A DNA stretch of 64,000 bases from positions 20,008 through 84,007 of the forward strand of contig JANWYD010000021.1 of assembly GCA_025057155.1 (NCBI GenBank), given 5' to 3'. The translations under genes were made by a program, and so were the position numbers. Under the pieces are notes generated by a model. The model did no database searches. It saw only the letters and a program-made list of their open reading frames with translations, and was not told the DNA's origin. This DNA is from Chloroflexaceae bacterium. Its GTDB lineage: Bacteria; Chloroflexota; Chloroflexia; Chloroflexales; Chloroflexaceae. Below, in pieces: positions 8,501-16,422 of this stretch; positions within the stretch are counted from its first letter, which is position 1, and the number at the start of each line of letters is the position of its first letter.

Positions 8501-8819
8501 CGTCGAGAGCGGCGACGGGACGAAAGGCCGCGGCCAGATGGCGCAGGAAGAGGGCCGGATCATCGCCCCGGCGGGCGCGACACCACGCGGCGGGCCAGCC
8601 CCCCACCGCCGCCAGAGCGGCCAGGGCGGTCGTCTTACCTCCGCCCGCGGGCGCGACTACCACGCAGAGCGGATAGTCCAGAGCCGCCGCCAGGCGCGTT
8701 TCAACCCGCTGGCGGCGCAACAGGCGCGTCTGCTGGGCGGGGGGCGCGAGGCGAGTCAACAACAGGCCGCTTGGAGGTTCCCTGGCATCGAACTTGTCTG
8801 TAACCGCGGGTGGTACCAT
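5520..8819 (-). CDS. Large MalT/SARP-type transcriptional regulator with BTAD domain
   Basis: 1099 residues. The N-terminal third is a MalT-like STAND ATPase: Walker A APAGGGKT at 56-63 and Walker B TLLVIDDYH at about 139-147. The middle (about 340-830) is helical, TPR-like repeats. The C-terminus carries an OmpR-type winged helix starting at about 847 (LRVQMFGTFRVWRG, REWQREKARQLFQLLL) and a bacterial transcriptional activation domain (about 955-1095) ending in YTRCVHALQDELGMAPLPET, as in AfsR/SARP regulators. Such proteins bind DNA and integrate a signal through the ATPase and repeats. No strong Shine-Dalgarno precedes the ATG, so the start is less certain. It lies on the same strand as the conflict genes (259-base gap) and back to back with the phasin-like gene, and could regulate either. 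Confidence 0.85.
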   Translation of the reverse strand: MVPPAVTDKFDAREPPSGLLLTRLAPPAQQTRLLRRQRVETRLAAALDYPLCVVVAPAGGGKTTALAALAAVGGWPAAWCRARRGDDPALFLRHLAAAFRPVAALDEARIEAALARGGDPRAAVETLVNELAAALDDETLLVIDDYHLADERPELRQLVDHLISVQPMRLHLTLATRVEPALGAVETARLRGELLALGPDDLAFDLEEARALFAIAGQAAPRDLDALIEVSRGWPLGVQAVIGAADWRMALGLHGPSALDGYLEQELFAELPASLQRFLLHVAGLRWLDRSLCAALLDGEAPEPYLAELARRRLLLPIDGQAPRLLPIFRAFFERRAARDLPAWVQLHRRAADYYRGQNDPDGVLHHLLCAGADEEAVAAVVQLAPSMLGAGRPERMLSWILRLPAAVREQPRLLELQAAALRQMGRYDDAIKAESAAERAYAASGDLDGQVRALRGLAEVYLDTVQPAHATDLLKRALKLLPRERFAERANLLRLQAENWANRGRADVALILERAAQTVEEAGARREAAGHPATSAPRSDDPAARSGPVPPRLLLRAGRLNEARQQLEAQLWAEAQEGRQGVERVNAHREPLLLLALIYAMLGSGTRALAMARRGLAEAQQSGSRLTEAIAALRVGHAYQLVTTNDPGPALQHYVEGMRLIQAIGVARTRAEAYLGLTLLFGHAGDLARAEADAQEGLQIAAAAGDEWTAALILLALGGAGVAAGDSRALNWLEQARQRFARGGDTYGQAMVTLWRAIRAVRANDGAAADAAIAALLDAAETHGYTGVLVGPSLFGPRDMASIVPLLLRARSLPGHGDLARALLRQGFPTIAADDTVEDYHPGYTLRVQMFGTFRVWRGSQEIQAREWQREKARQLFQLLLTQRGHWVQREQICAALWPDADLDAAERQFKVTLNALNAALEPNRPPRVAPFFIRRQGLAYSFAPSYGVWIDVDEFELRAAAAAASDDPEFARRNAQIAVQLYRGDYLAESLYDPWTIEERERLLARYLDVAVRYAERLSAEGDQAEAIQICEQVLRRDRCYEEAYQCLMRAHARAGSRSQALRSYTRCVHALQDELGMAPLPETNALYERLKRNEAI

Positions 8820-8909
8820 CGTTTTGAGCTACACTCACACAAACACCACGACGTCAGGCGCACGCAACAACGCGATGCGTCATGCTAGTATACACTATGA
8901 GGGCGCAAG

Positions 8910-9212
8910 ATGGCGAATGAAGAGAATGGACACCCGCGACGGCCCCGATCCGTTACGGACCCGATGATGCGCTCGATGCGGGTCTGGAACGAATTGCTGG
9001 CCGCCAGTACCGACATGGCCTTCGACCTGGTGTTGAAAAATTGGGACTACAGCCGCAGCCTGCGCGGCTCGGCGGAACAGGCCATCGCCGATACCCTCCG
9101 CCTGCAGCGGCAGCTCAGCAAGGAGATGCTACAGGCCTGGGAGGGCTATTCGAGCGAGATTATAGACATTCTGGATCGCGGCGGCACAGTGGATGAGGAA
9201 AAGGAGCAATGA
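8910..9212 (+). CDS. Small helical protein, phasin-like
   Basis: 100 residues, no clear family match by eye. It is amphipathic and predicted mostly helical: MAFDLVLKNWDYSRSLRG, then a helix with DTLRLQRQLSKEMLQAWEGY. This is how short phasin or PhaE-like proteins look. The neighbours are phaB and phaA, which supports a role at polyhydroxyalkanoate granules, but that is inference from context. It starts 90 bases from the divergent regulator gene; the spacer holds a TATACACT stretch that could serve as a -10 element. Confidence 0.55.
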   Translation: MANEENGHPRRPRSVTDPMMRSMRVWNELLAASTDMAFDLVLKNWDYSRSLRGSAEQAIADTLRLQRQLSKEMLQAWEGYSSEIIDILDRGGTVDEEKEQ

Positions 9213-9337
9213 GATCAGACGACGTGAGCCTGATGCTCACGCCGCAGTCCGATTGCGTTTGTCCGTCCGGGCGCCAGCGTTACGCTCCGGGGGAGGCCCT
9301 TTTCCCCATCCCCCTGTTTGTTGTTTTCCCCTGACCA

Positions 9338-10087
9338 CTACATATACGCGCCGCCGTTGACGTTGATCTGGGCGCCGGTGATGTAATCGCCATCGGCGGC
9401 GAGGAACACCACCGCCTTGGCGATCTCCTCGGGCTTGCCAAAGCGGCCCATGGGGATGCGCGACTTGATCTGCTCCTGCACGTTTTCGGGCACCTTGGCG
9501 AGCATGTCGGTCATGGTAAAGCCCGGGGCGACCACATTGACAGTGATGTTATATTTGGCCAGTTCGAGAGCCGCGGTCTTCGAGAAGGCGATAATGCCGC
9601 CCTTGCTGGCGCCGTAGTTGGCCTGGCCGAAGGCGGCGGTTTGCCCGTTCATCGAACTGATATTAATGATGCGCCCGTACTTCTGCTCGATCATTGGCTG
9701 CATGGCCGCAGTGGTGCAGAAGAACACGGCGTTGAGGTTGGTCTGGATCACCTCCAGCCAGTCTTCATCGGTCATCTTGCGGATCGAGCGGTCGCGGGTG
9801 ATGCCGGCGTTGTTGACCATAATATCCAGACGGCCCCAGCGATCCAGGACCTTCTTGACCAACTCACGGGACTCGACCGGATCGCTTACATTAGCCTTGA
9901 TCGCGAACGCCCGGTCCTCTCCGCTTTCGCCGTTGATCATCGCGGCGACTTCCTCGGCCGCTGCCGCGCTGCTCAGGTAGTTCACGGCGACTTTGGCGCC
10001 CTCAGCGCCGAGCGCCAGGGCGATGGCGCGGCCAATTCCCTTTCCTGCGCCGGTCACGATGGCGATTTGCCCGTCAAGCTTGCCCAT
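9338..10087 (-). CDS. phaB: Acetoacetyl-CoA reductase (SDR family)
   Basis: 249 residues, short-chain dehydrogenase. It has the nucleotide-binding TGAGKGIG near residue 12, NNAG at about 92-95 and the catalytic Ser145, Tyr158 and Lys162 in the NISS...YGASK arrangement. The C-terminal GAQINVNGGAYM and the NGQTAAFGQANYGASKGG segment resemble PhaB more than FabG. It reduces acetoacetyl-CoA to (R)-3-hydroxybutyryl-CoA with NADPH in polyhydroxyalkanoate synthesis. The ATG at 10087 is chosen because GAGGAG lies 8 bases before it; the in-frame GTG three codons earlier abuts that site. The thiolase gene upstream on the same strand supplies the substrate. A 3-oxoacyl-ACP reductase is the alternative. 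Confidence 0.85.
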   Translation of the reverse strand: MGKLDGQIAIVTGAGKGIGRAIALALGAEGAKVAVNYLSSAAAAEEVAAMINGESGEDRAFAIKANVSDPVESRELVKKVLDRWGRLDIMVNNAGITRDRSIRKMTDEDWLEVIQTNLNAVFFCTTAAMQPMIEQKYGRIINISSMNGQTAAFGQANYGASKGGIIAFSKTAALELAKYNITVNVVAPGFTMTDMLAKVPENVQEQIKSRIPMGRFGKPEEIAKAVVFLAADGDYITGAQINVNGGAYM

Positions 10088-10357
10088 TGCGGTCACTCCT
10101 CAACACTATGCTCGACACGGGTTACTGCCCGTCCAGACCCGAAGGCTATGCGCCGGCCCGCTGCCGGCGCTCGCGGCTGATCACCGGCGACGGCGAGCGC
10201 CGATCGCCGGTGGCCGGCATGGGGAACAATGCGAAGGCGGAAGCGTGGTACGAGGGATTGTGACAACCTGGCTGTATTGAAAGAGCCGGTGCGGGGAGGG
10301 CCAGGCCCTCCCACGCTCCCCTCCTATCGCACGCACCAGGAAGATGCCGCCAGACGA

Positions 10358-11545
10358 CTAGATCCGCTCAAAGAGCGCGGCGATGCCCTGGCCGCCGCCG
10401 ATGCACATTGTCACCAGCGCGTAGCGCGCGCCGGTGCGCTGCAATTCGTGGACGGCCTTGACCGTGAGGATGCAGCCGGTCGCCCCGATCGGGTGGCCGA
10501 GCGAGATGCCGCTGCCATTGGGATTGGTCTTTTCAGGATTCAGGTCGAGGTCGCGCATCACGGCCAGGGCCTGCGCGGCGAAGGCTTCGTTCACCTCGAG
10601 AATATCAATCTCGTCCAGACGCACGCCGGTGCGCTCCAGCAGGCGGCGCACCGCCGGCACAGGGCCGATGCCCATGTACTTCGGCTCGACGCCCACATGG
10701 GAGTAGCCGACCAGGCGCGCCAGCGGCTTATAGCCGCGCCGCTCGGCCACGCTGCGCTCCATCAGCACCACCGCCGCGGCGGCGTCGTTGATGCTGGAGG
10801 CATTGCCGGCCGTCACCGTGCCGTCCTTGATGAACACCGGCTTCAGCTTGGCCAGTTTCTCCAGCGTGGTATCGCGGCGAACGCCTTCGTCGGTATCAAA
10901 CAGTTGCGTGCCGCCCTTTACCTTGATTTCGACCGGCACAATCTGGCTCTTGAAGTAGCCCGCGTCAATGGCCGCTGCTGCGCGACGGTGGCTCTCGACG
11001 GCCAGGGCGTCCTGATCTTCACGCGAAATGCCCCACTTGGCAGCGACATTCTCGGCGGTCACGCCCATATGGCAGTCATCGAAGGGGTCGTTGAGCGCGC
11101 CGACCATCATGTCCACCATCTTGGTATCGTTCATGCGCGCACCCCAGCGCATGGCCATGCTGCTGTAGGGGGAACGGCTCATCACCTCGGCGCCGCCGCC
11201 AATGGCTGCGTCAATGTCGCCCAGGAGGATGGACTGGGCCGCCGAGACAACAGCCTGCAACCCGCTGCCGCAGAGCCGGTTGAGGGTCAGCGCTGGCGTT
11301 TCCACCGGCAGGCCGCCCTTCACCGCGGCGACGCGGGCGACGTACATATCGTGGGGGTCGGTGTGAATGATATTGCCGAAAACGACGTGTTCGATTTCAC
11401 GAGGCTCAACTCCAGCGCGAGCCACTGCCTCGCGAACCACCAGCGCGCCCAGTTCCGTGGGCGGATGATCCTTCAGCGCACCTCCATACGTACCGATTGC
11501 CGTGCGAACACCGCTGAGGATGACGACCTCCCGCTGGCTGCTCAT
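10358..11545 (-). CDS. phaA: Acetyl-CoA acetyltransferase (thiolase)
   Basis: 395 residues, full-length biosynthetic-type thiolase. The acyl-accepting Cys92 sits in LNRLCGSGLQ. GHPIGATG near residue 350 and CIGGGQGIA near the C-terminus supply the catalytic histidine and second cysteine. It condenses two acetyl-CoA to acetoacetyl-CoA. It lies just upstream of phaB on the same strand, and together they give the first two steps of polyhydroxybutyrate synthesis. The synthase (phaC) is not in this window. A GC-rich hairpin (GAGGGCCAGGCCCTC, about 10298-10312) lies past its stop. Confidence 0.88.
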   Translation of the reverse strand: MSSQREVVILSGVRTAIGTYGGALKDHPPTELGALVVREAVARAGVEPREIEHVVFGNIIHTDPHDMYVARVAAVKGGLPVETPALTLNRLCGSGLQAVVSAAQSILLGDIDAAIGGGAEVMSRSPYSSMAMRWGARMNDTKMVDMMVGALNDPFDDCHMGVTAENVAAKWGISREDQDALAVESHRRAAAAIDAGYFKSQIVPVEIKVKGGTQLFDTDEGVRRDTTLEKLAKLKPVFIKDGTVTAGNASSINDAAAAVVLMERSVAERRGYKPLARLVGYSHVGVEPKYMGIGPVPAVRRLLERTGVRLDEIDILEVNEAFAAQALAVMRDLDLNPEKTNPNGSGISLGHPIGATGCILTVKAVHELQRTGARYALVTMCIGGGQGIAALFERI

Positions 11546-11876
11546 TTCGACCTCCTTGTCGTCCCGGGGCCCAGCGCTCCGGGCACGTCTAGGCTTTCAG
11601 TTCAGGCCGCTGGATATGCGCCATTATAGCAGCAAAATTGGTTGCGCGTAGACCTTTCTCGGAGATTCCGGGCCGCAAATTGCAAAAATTGCCCCTGCCG
11701 GGTTGCCGACGGTCGGCTTCTCCCGCTCCGGCTGCCTTGCATTGTTGTGACGCGATGCAGAAATTACAGCGCATTTGACCCGGAAAGTAACTCTGATGTA
11801 ACTTTCGGTGCTATAGTTCACCTAACTTCCCGACCTTGTTTGTCACCGACCTTCCAGCGTGACCAGGAGGCAAGTA
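11546..11876. other. Divergent intergenic region between thiolase and acetyltransferase genes
   Basis: 331 bases without a gene. It is less GC-rich than its surroundings and holds one clear palindrome (listed separately) plus a CTATAGT stretch at 11811-11817. No full consensus promoter was found. Confidence 0.5.
11783..11806. promoter_or_regulatory. Operator-like inverted repeat
   Basis: GAAAGTAAC and GTAACTTTC face each other across six bases (one mismatch between arms), about 70 bases before the acetyltransferase start. Size and symmetry fit a dimeric repressor site. The protein is unknown. Confidence 0.4.
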
Positions 11877-12428
11877 ATGGCCCAGCGCACCGATGCGGTA
11901 GGCAGCGTGGCGTTTTTGAAAGACGGCCGGCAGGTGCATATCCGGCCGTTGCATGAGGAGGACCGCGACGCGCTGGCGGCGTTCGGGATGAGCCTCTCGA
12001 AAAACGACCTGTTATACCTGGAGGACGATTTTACTAACCCCGAGATTATTGCCTGCCTCATTAACGCGGCCCGCTCCGAGAACTGGCGGCAGTTAGTCGC
12101 CGTCGCCGATGATGGCCAGATTGTGGCCTACGCCGCGGCGGTGCGGATGCCGGGCTGGTCGCACCATGTGGCCGATATTCGCCTGATTGTCTCTCCCTCC
12201 TGGCGGCGCAACGGTCTCGGGATGCATCTGGCCCAGGCCATCGTCGAGAGCGCTCGCGAAATGGGCGCTGCCAAAGTTTCAGTGGATATGCTCGCCGCGC
12301 AAACCGCCGGCCAGGCGATCTTCAGCCGTCTGGGCTTCGCCGTCGAAGGGCAGCTTGTGCGCCACGCCATTGATCGCGACGGCAAGCTGCAAGATATTGT
12401 GATTATGTCGGCCTTCGTGCGCGTCTAA
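11877..12428 (+). CDS. GNAT-family N-acetyltransferase
   Basis: 183 residues with the GNAT fold: an N-terminal strand VHIRPLHEEDRDAL, the central VADIRLIVSPSWRRNGLGMHL acetyl-CoA pyrophosphate-binding loop (R-x-x-G-x-G/A pattern as RRNGLG), and the C-terminal FSRLGFAVEGQL motif. The acceptor is unknown; the layout resembles YhbS/RimI-type or small-molecule acetyltransferases. ATG 11877 is chosen because AGGAGG lies six bases upstream; a GTG six codons earlier has no such site. The 3' end overlaps the convergent membrane glycosyltransferase gene by 26 bases. Confidence 0.82.
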   Translation: MAQRTDAVGSVAFLKDGRQVHIRPLHEEDRDALAAFGMSLSKNDLLYLEDDFTNPEIIACLINAARSENWRQLVAVADDGQIVAYAAAVRMPGWSHHVADIRLIVSPSWRRNGLGMHLAQAIVESAREMGAAKVSVDMLAAQTAGQAIFSRLGFAVEGQLVRHAIDRDGKLQDIVIMSAFVRV

Positions 12429-14334
12429 CCCGGCCCGCGACCAGCAGCCGTGCGCCGGCTCCCAGCAAGCCCGCCCCCAGGCCGGTCACCAGTCCGCCCA
12501 GCAGCCACGCTCTCCCGCCGGCAAGTTCAGAACGCGGCAGGTACCAGGCCCAGTGATCCATCAGGTGCTGGTTGGGTGGATCATAGTACCATGCCCAGCG
12601 CGGGCGGGGCCGTAGCGGCAATGGGCCCACGGCGGTGTCGGCCAGGGCTACCGGCGCGCCATCTGCGACCACCCCTCCCAGGCTGACCACCTGCGGCCCC
12701 AGCAGGTCGTCGCGTTCACTGAAGCCCACGGCCAGAGGGTTCCACGGACGGGCCTCGATCTCCAGGCGCGCCGCCCCCGGCGCCAGCAGCAGGGCATAGG
12801 CCCGTTGTTGACCCTCGGGCGCCCCGCCCAGAGACCGCCCGTTCAGAAATAGCCGCAGGGCGCTTGGAGGAGCGGCCGGAGGGCGCCGGTCGTCGAGAGT
12901 CATGGTTAACCGCGCTCCCCGTGGCGTCGCGCAAGCGATTACGCCGGTTGGCCCCGTGCGCCGGGGCAGCGGCGCGCCCGCCGGGTCTTCGGTGGCGTAG
13001 AGGCCGTCGCGGAGCCAGCACACCGGCGGCGCCGCGCCGTACCGCGACCAGCGCTCGCCCAGCAGGCGCCAGTGGGCGATCAGCGGCGAGCCGTTCAGGG
13101 TGTACACCCGCTCGTGCAGCGGGGCGAGCACCACGTAGGTGTTGAAGTTGAAGAGCACGCCTCCCAGGTTGCCGGCCAGTCCCGCCAGTCCCAGCAGCGC
13201 CGCCGCCAGGCGCCAGCGCGCCGCTGGCGCTGTTCCCGGCCCCGCCGCCAGCGCCAGGAGCGGGGCCACTACCGGCAACAAGAATCGCGGCCCCCACACT
13301 CCGCCGCCGTGCCACTCTCCCCAGCGAGCGTAGAGCAGCAGGTGCGAAAGAAACAGCCCGCCCGCCAGTATGACGGGCGCCCGCGTCCCGCGTCGCCAGA
13401 GGATCAGCCCGCCCGGCAGCGCCAGCAGCAGCGCCGGAGCGTACAGGAACACGCTCTTGCCAGGGCTGAGCAGCAATCCGTACAGGCCCTCCGGCAACGG
13501 TGTGGTAAACAGATTGCCCTCGCTGGCATAGCCCGAGGCGATGGGCGTGCCAAAACGGGCCATGTTGTACCACGCCAGCAGCCCCAGGCCGGGAAGCAAA
13601 CCGCCCAACCAGGCGGCGACGGGCCGCACGATGGACGGCCTCCGCGTCCCTGTTCCGGGCGCCGTGCCGGCCCACCCTTGCCAGGCCACCCAGAGGGCGT
13701 AGAGACCGATCACCGGCAGGGCCACGCCCGCGGCGATGCGCGTGGGCAGGAGCAGCCCCCCGGCCAGTCCAGAGAGCAATAAAGCGCGCTGCCGGGCGGG
13801 CGCGCCCGCGGGCAGACGTCGCGCCGCGTCCGCCCGTTCCGCGGCCAGCAGAACGAGCAGCGCCGCCAGAGGTTCAGAGAAGAACGTGCGGGCATATGGC
13901 CAGGCCGGCGTTGTCAGCCCGTAGAGCAGGGCCAGCACTGTCGCCCGCGCCCCCGTCGCCCCCAGTTGCGTGGCCCACCAGGCCAGCAGCGCCGCTGTCG
14001 CCGCGGTGAGCGGCGCGTTGAGCGCCGTGACGGCGAAGCGGGTCGCATAGTCGGCGGGCGGCCCGGCGGGCGCGACCAGGCGGCCCAGGAGGTGCAGGGG
14101 CACGGCCAGAAGCGAGGGAAGTACGCCGTAGGGGGAGTAGCGCCCGCCGTCGCGCCCCGGGCGCAACGCCGCCACCGGCGCGCCATCCTCCACCACCACT
14201 GCCACGTCGCGCCGCTCGATCAGCCCGCGGGTCACCGCGAGCATGGTTTCTTCGTCCGGCGAGTAGGTATGGCCGCTCATCGTAAGCAGATAGAAGCCGC
14301 AGAGCAGCAGAAAGATCGCGCCGGGGAGTCGCAT
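12403..14334 (-). CDS. Multi-pass membrane protein, GT-C glycosyltransferase-like
   Basis: 643 residues. The first two thirds contain about ten hydrophobic helices. An early luminal acidic motif, YSPDEETM, follows the first helix, in the place where lipid-linked-sugar GT-C enzymes (PMT/ArnT, family 39-like) keep catalytic acids. The last third (about 430-610) is a soluble domain, then a final helix and basic tail. It probably moves sugars from a polyprenyl carrier to an outer-surface acceptor; the substrate is unknown. The start at MRLPGAIFLLL puts the first helix at the N-terminus; 25 residues of open frame upstream look untranslated. It ends 26 bases inside the convergent acetyltransferase gene. 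Confidence 0.68.
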   Translation of the reverse strand: MRLPGAIFLLLCGFYLLTMSGHTYSPDEETMLAVTRGLIERRDVAVVVEDGAPVAALRPGRDGGRYSPYGVLPSLLAVPLHLLGRLVAPAGPPADYATRFAVTALNAPLTAATAALLAWWATQLGATGARATVLALLYGLTTPAWPYARTFFSEPLAALLVLLAAERADAARRLPAGAPARQRALLLSGLAGGLLLPTRIAAGVALPVIGLYALWVAWQGWAGTAPGTGTRRPSIVRPVAAWLGGLLPGLGLLAWYNMARFGTPIASGYASEGNLFTTPLPEGLYGLLLSPGKSVFLYAPALLLALPGGLILWRRGTRAPVILAGGLFLSHLLLYARWGEWHGGGVWGPRFLLPVVAPLLALAAGPGTAPAARWRLAAALLGLAGLAGNLGGVLFNFNTYVVLAPLHERVYTLNGSPLIAHWRLLGERWSRYGAAPPVCWLRDGLYATEDPAGAPLPRRTGPTGVIACATPRGARLTMTLDDRRPPAAPPSALRLFLNGRSLGGAPEGQQRAYALLLAPGAARLEIEARPWNPLAVGFSERDDLLGPQVVSLGGVVADGAPVALADTAVGPLPLRPRPRWAWYYDPPNQHLMDHWAWYLPRSELAGGRAWLLGGLVTGLGAGLLGAGARLLVAGRVRRARRPT

Positions 14335-14493
14335 GGGCGGTGGTCCGTTGGTGCCTGTCCGTGGCCCGTAGTCTAGCACAGGATCGCAAGGACGCCAGTT
14401 GGTGTACAATACTGCCCTGAAGTGTGCAGCGCGCGGTTTCAGGCGACCCGCTCGGGCATGAACGCAACATCAACATTGTGCATCTTCGCCGCT

Positions 14494-14529
14494 CCCAATC
14501 CAAAATCCAAAATCCAAAATCCAAAATCT
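14494..14529. repeat. Heptamer tandem repeat, CCAAAAT type
   Basis: Five CCAAAAT units end exactly at the ATG of the next gene, so they replace its normal ribosome-binding region. Same family as at 4.1, 5.5 and 16.4 kb. Confidence 0.85.
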
Positions 14530-15294
14530 ATGACGCCATCACCAGATCCTTCCCATGACGTTGCCGCCATTCTCGAGGCCCTGCGGGCCGAGGTGCGCGC
14601 GCAATGGGCGCAGCGCGCCAATGAGGAGGCTGATCCGGCGCTGAGCGCTATCGAGCGCGAGTTGCGGCACGCCGCCGAACAACTGGAGATCACTCGCGTG
14701 GTGAGCGCCCACTGGCCGCTGGAGGGCCGCACGCTGTACGAGCGGGCCTGGATCCTCGTGCATAAGGTGGTACGGCGCGGGCTGCGCTGGTATATTAACC
14801 CGATTGTCGAGCAGCAAAACGCCTTCAATGACAGCGCGGCGCGGGCGCTGCGCCTGCTGATCGAGTCGCACGCCGAACTGCGCGCCCGCATCGCCAACCT
14901 GGAGCGGCAGCAGGCGCCCCTCATCTCGGCTGGCGGCGCCACGCCCGCCAGCGGCTCCGAGGCATCGGCGCCAGCTCCGCCCTCCCCCGCCAATCTGAGC
15001 GGCCTGATCGAACAACTGGAACGGCGCCGCACTATCAGCGCCCACTGGCATCTGCGCGGCGCCGGTCTGCCTGGTCAGGCCCGCACGCTCGCTCAGCGGG
15101 CCATCCGCCAGTACCTGCGCTGGCTGATCAATCCCATCGTCGAGCAGCAGAACGCCTGCAACGAGGCCCTGGCCGGGGCCATGCCGCACCTGGCAGCCGC
15201 CGAGGCGACCCTGCGAGCACGCCTGGAGGCCGTAGAACGGGTGCGCGGGGCCGCGGGCGGGCGCAACGCCGTTCAACCGCAGGGTCCTATGTGA
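14530..15294 (+). CDS. Duplicated-domain protein with SAHW...INPIVEQQN repeats
   Basis: 254 residues, unknown function. It contains two copies of one ~75-residue unit (about 50-126 and 161-237). Each begins QLE, then SAHW, a variable segment, a basic helix, RW(Y/L)INPIVEQQNA, and ends in a helix with LRAR. A Pro/Ala/Ser linker joins them. No signal peptide or membrane segment is seen. The stop lies 3 bases before the GT4 glycosyltransferase gene, so they are co-transcribed. The INPIVEQQN segment is one I associate with glycan-synthesis clusters, which fits the neighbour, but no activity can be assigned. The start is the ATG directly after the heptamer repeat; upstream reading would translate the repeat. 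Confidence 0.7.
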   Translation: MTPSPDPSHDVAAILEALRAEVRAQWAQRANEEADPALSAIERELRHAAEQLEITRVVSAHWPLEGRTLYERAWILVHKVVRRGLRWYINPIVEQQNAFNDSAARALRLLIESHAELRARIANLERQQAPLISAGGATPASGSEASAPAPPSPANLSGLIEQLERRRTISAHWHLRGAGLPGQARTLAQRAIRQYLRWLINPIVEQQNACNEALAGAMPHLAAAEATLRARLEAVERVRGAAGGRNAVQPQGPM

Positions 15295-15297
15295 TGT

Positions 15298-16344
15298 ATG
15301 CCCCAAACCCTACGCATCCTCATCTGCGCCGCCCAGGTGCCATTTGTCCGCGGCGGAGCCGAATACCTGGTGGAAGGGCTGCGCGAGGCCCTGGCGACCC
15401 GCGGTCACGCGGTTGACATAGTGGCCCTGCCCTACCAGTGGCATCCCGTCGAGCGCATCCCTGAGAGCGCGCTGGCCTGGCGCATGCTCGACATCAGCCA
15501 CGCCAACGGCCAGCCGGTGGACCTGGTGATTGCCACCAAGTTCCCCTCGTACCTGGTGCGCCACCCGAACAAGGTCGTCTGGCTGGTGCACCAGCACCGT
15601 CAGGCCTACGACTGGTACGGCACCCCTCTGAGCGATTTCGCCAACACCCCCGAACACCGGCAGGTGCGCGACGCGATTATCCGTATGGACCGCGCCGGCC
15701 TTGGCGAGTGCCGGGCGCGCTACAGCATCTCGCGCAACGTCAGCGCGCGGCTGCGGCGCTTTAACGGCCTGGAGAGCACGCCGCTCTACCCGCCGAGTCG
15801 CTACGCCCACCTGTTGCGGGCCGGTCCCTATGGCGACTACATCCTCGCTGTCGCGCGCCTCGACCGCGCCAAGCGCCTGGACCTGCTGCTGGAAGCCGCG
15901 GCGCGCATGCGCCTTGCGGCGCCCCTGATCCTCGCCGGAACCGGACCCGACCGCGAGCGCCTGGAGCGGCTGGCCTCCGATCTGGATCTTGGCGCGCGGG
16001 TGAAGTTCCTGGGGTTTGTCGGCGACGCCGAACTGGTGGAGTTGTACGCCGGGGCGCGGGCGGTGTTCTACGCGCCGGTTGACGAAGACTACGGCTTCGC
16101 CACCGTCGAAGCCTTCGGTGCAGCGCGCCCTGTGGTGACCACCAGTGATGCCGGAGGGGTGCTTGAGTTCGTCGAGGACGGAGTCAACGGCCTGGTTCGC
16201 CCGCCCGACCCCGTGGCGCTGGCGGAGGCCCTGGATCGGCTGGCCGCCGATGCGGCCCTGGCCGAGCGTCTGGGCCGCGCCGGGCGCCCGAAGGTGGCCG
16301 GCATCACCTGGGAGCGGGTGGTGGCGGCCCTGGTGGGGGCATAA
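15298..16344 (+). CDS. Glycosyltransferase family 4
   Basis: 348 residues. The N-terminal Rossmann-like half starts LRILICAAQVPFVRGGAEYLVEGL, with the glycine-rich acceptor loop. The C-terminal half has the retaining GT-B signature: ILAVARLDRAKRLDLLLEA, LAGTGPDRERLE, VKFLGFV, and the EDYGFATVEAFGAARPVVTTSDAGG sugar-nucleotide site with two spaced acidic residues. It transfers a nucleotide-activated sugar to a glycan or lipid acceptor in the cytoplasm. It directly follows the duplicated-domain gene and is probably its functional partner. Confidence 0.88.
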   Translation: MPQTLRILICAAQVPFVRGGAEYLVEGLREALATRGHAVDIVALPYQWHPVERIPESALAWRMLDISHANGQPVDLVIATKFPSYLVRHPNKVVWLVHQHRQAYDWYGTPLSDFANTPEHRQVRDAIIRMDRAGLGECRARYSISRNVSARLRRFNGLESTPLYPPSRYAHLLRAGPYGDYILAVARLDRAKRLDLLLEAAARMRLAAPLILAGTGPDRERLERLASDLDLGARVKFLGFVGDAELVELYAGARAVFYAPVDEDYGFATVEAFGAARPVVTTSDAGGVLEFVEDGVNGLVRPPDPVALAEALDRLAADAALAERLGRAGRPKVAGITWERVVAALVGA

Positions 16345-16422
16345 CAGGGCCCCTTATACCAATTCCTGCTGAAGAGAGCGCCAGCGCACTATCACCAGGT
16401 CTCATTGAGACGCCATATACGG

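Noticed and set aside
10229-11629. Long plus-strand open frame opposite the thiolase gene
   Set aside because: The minus strand is a full, conserved thiolase. The plus reading has no domain and no start context.
11775-11817. TTGACC ... TATAGT as promoter of the acetyltransferase gene
   Set aside because: The two elements are about 31 bases apart, too far for a sigma-70 promoter.
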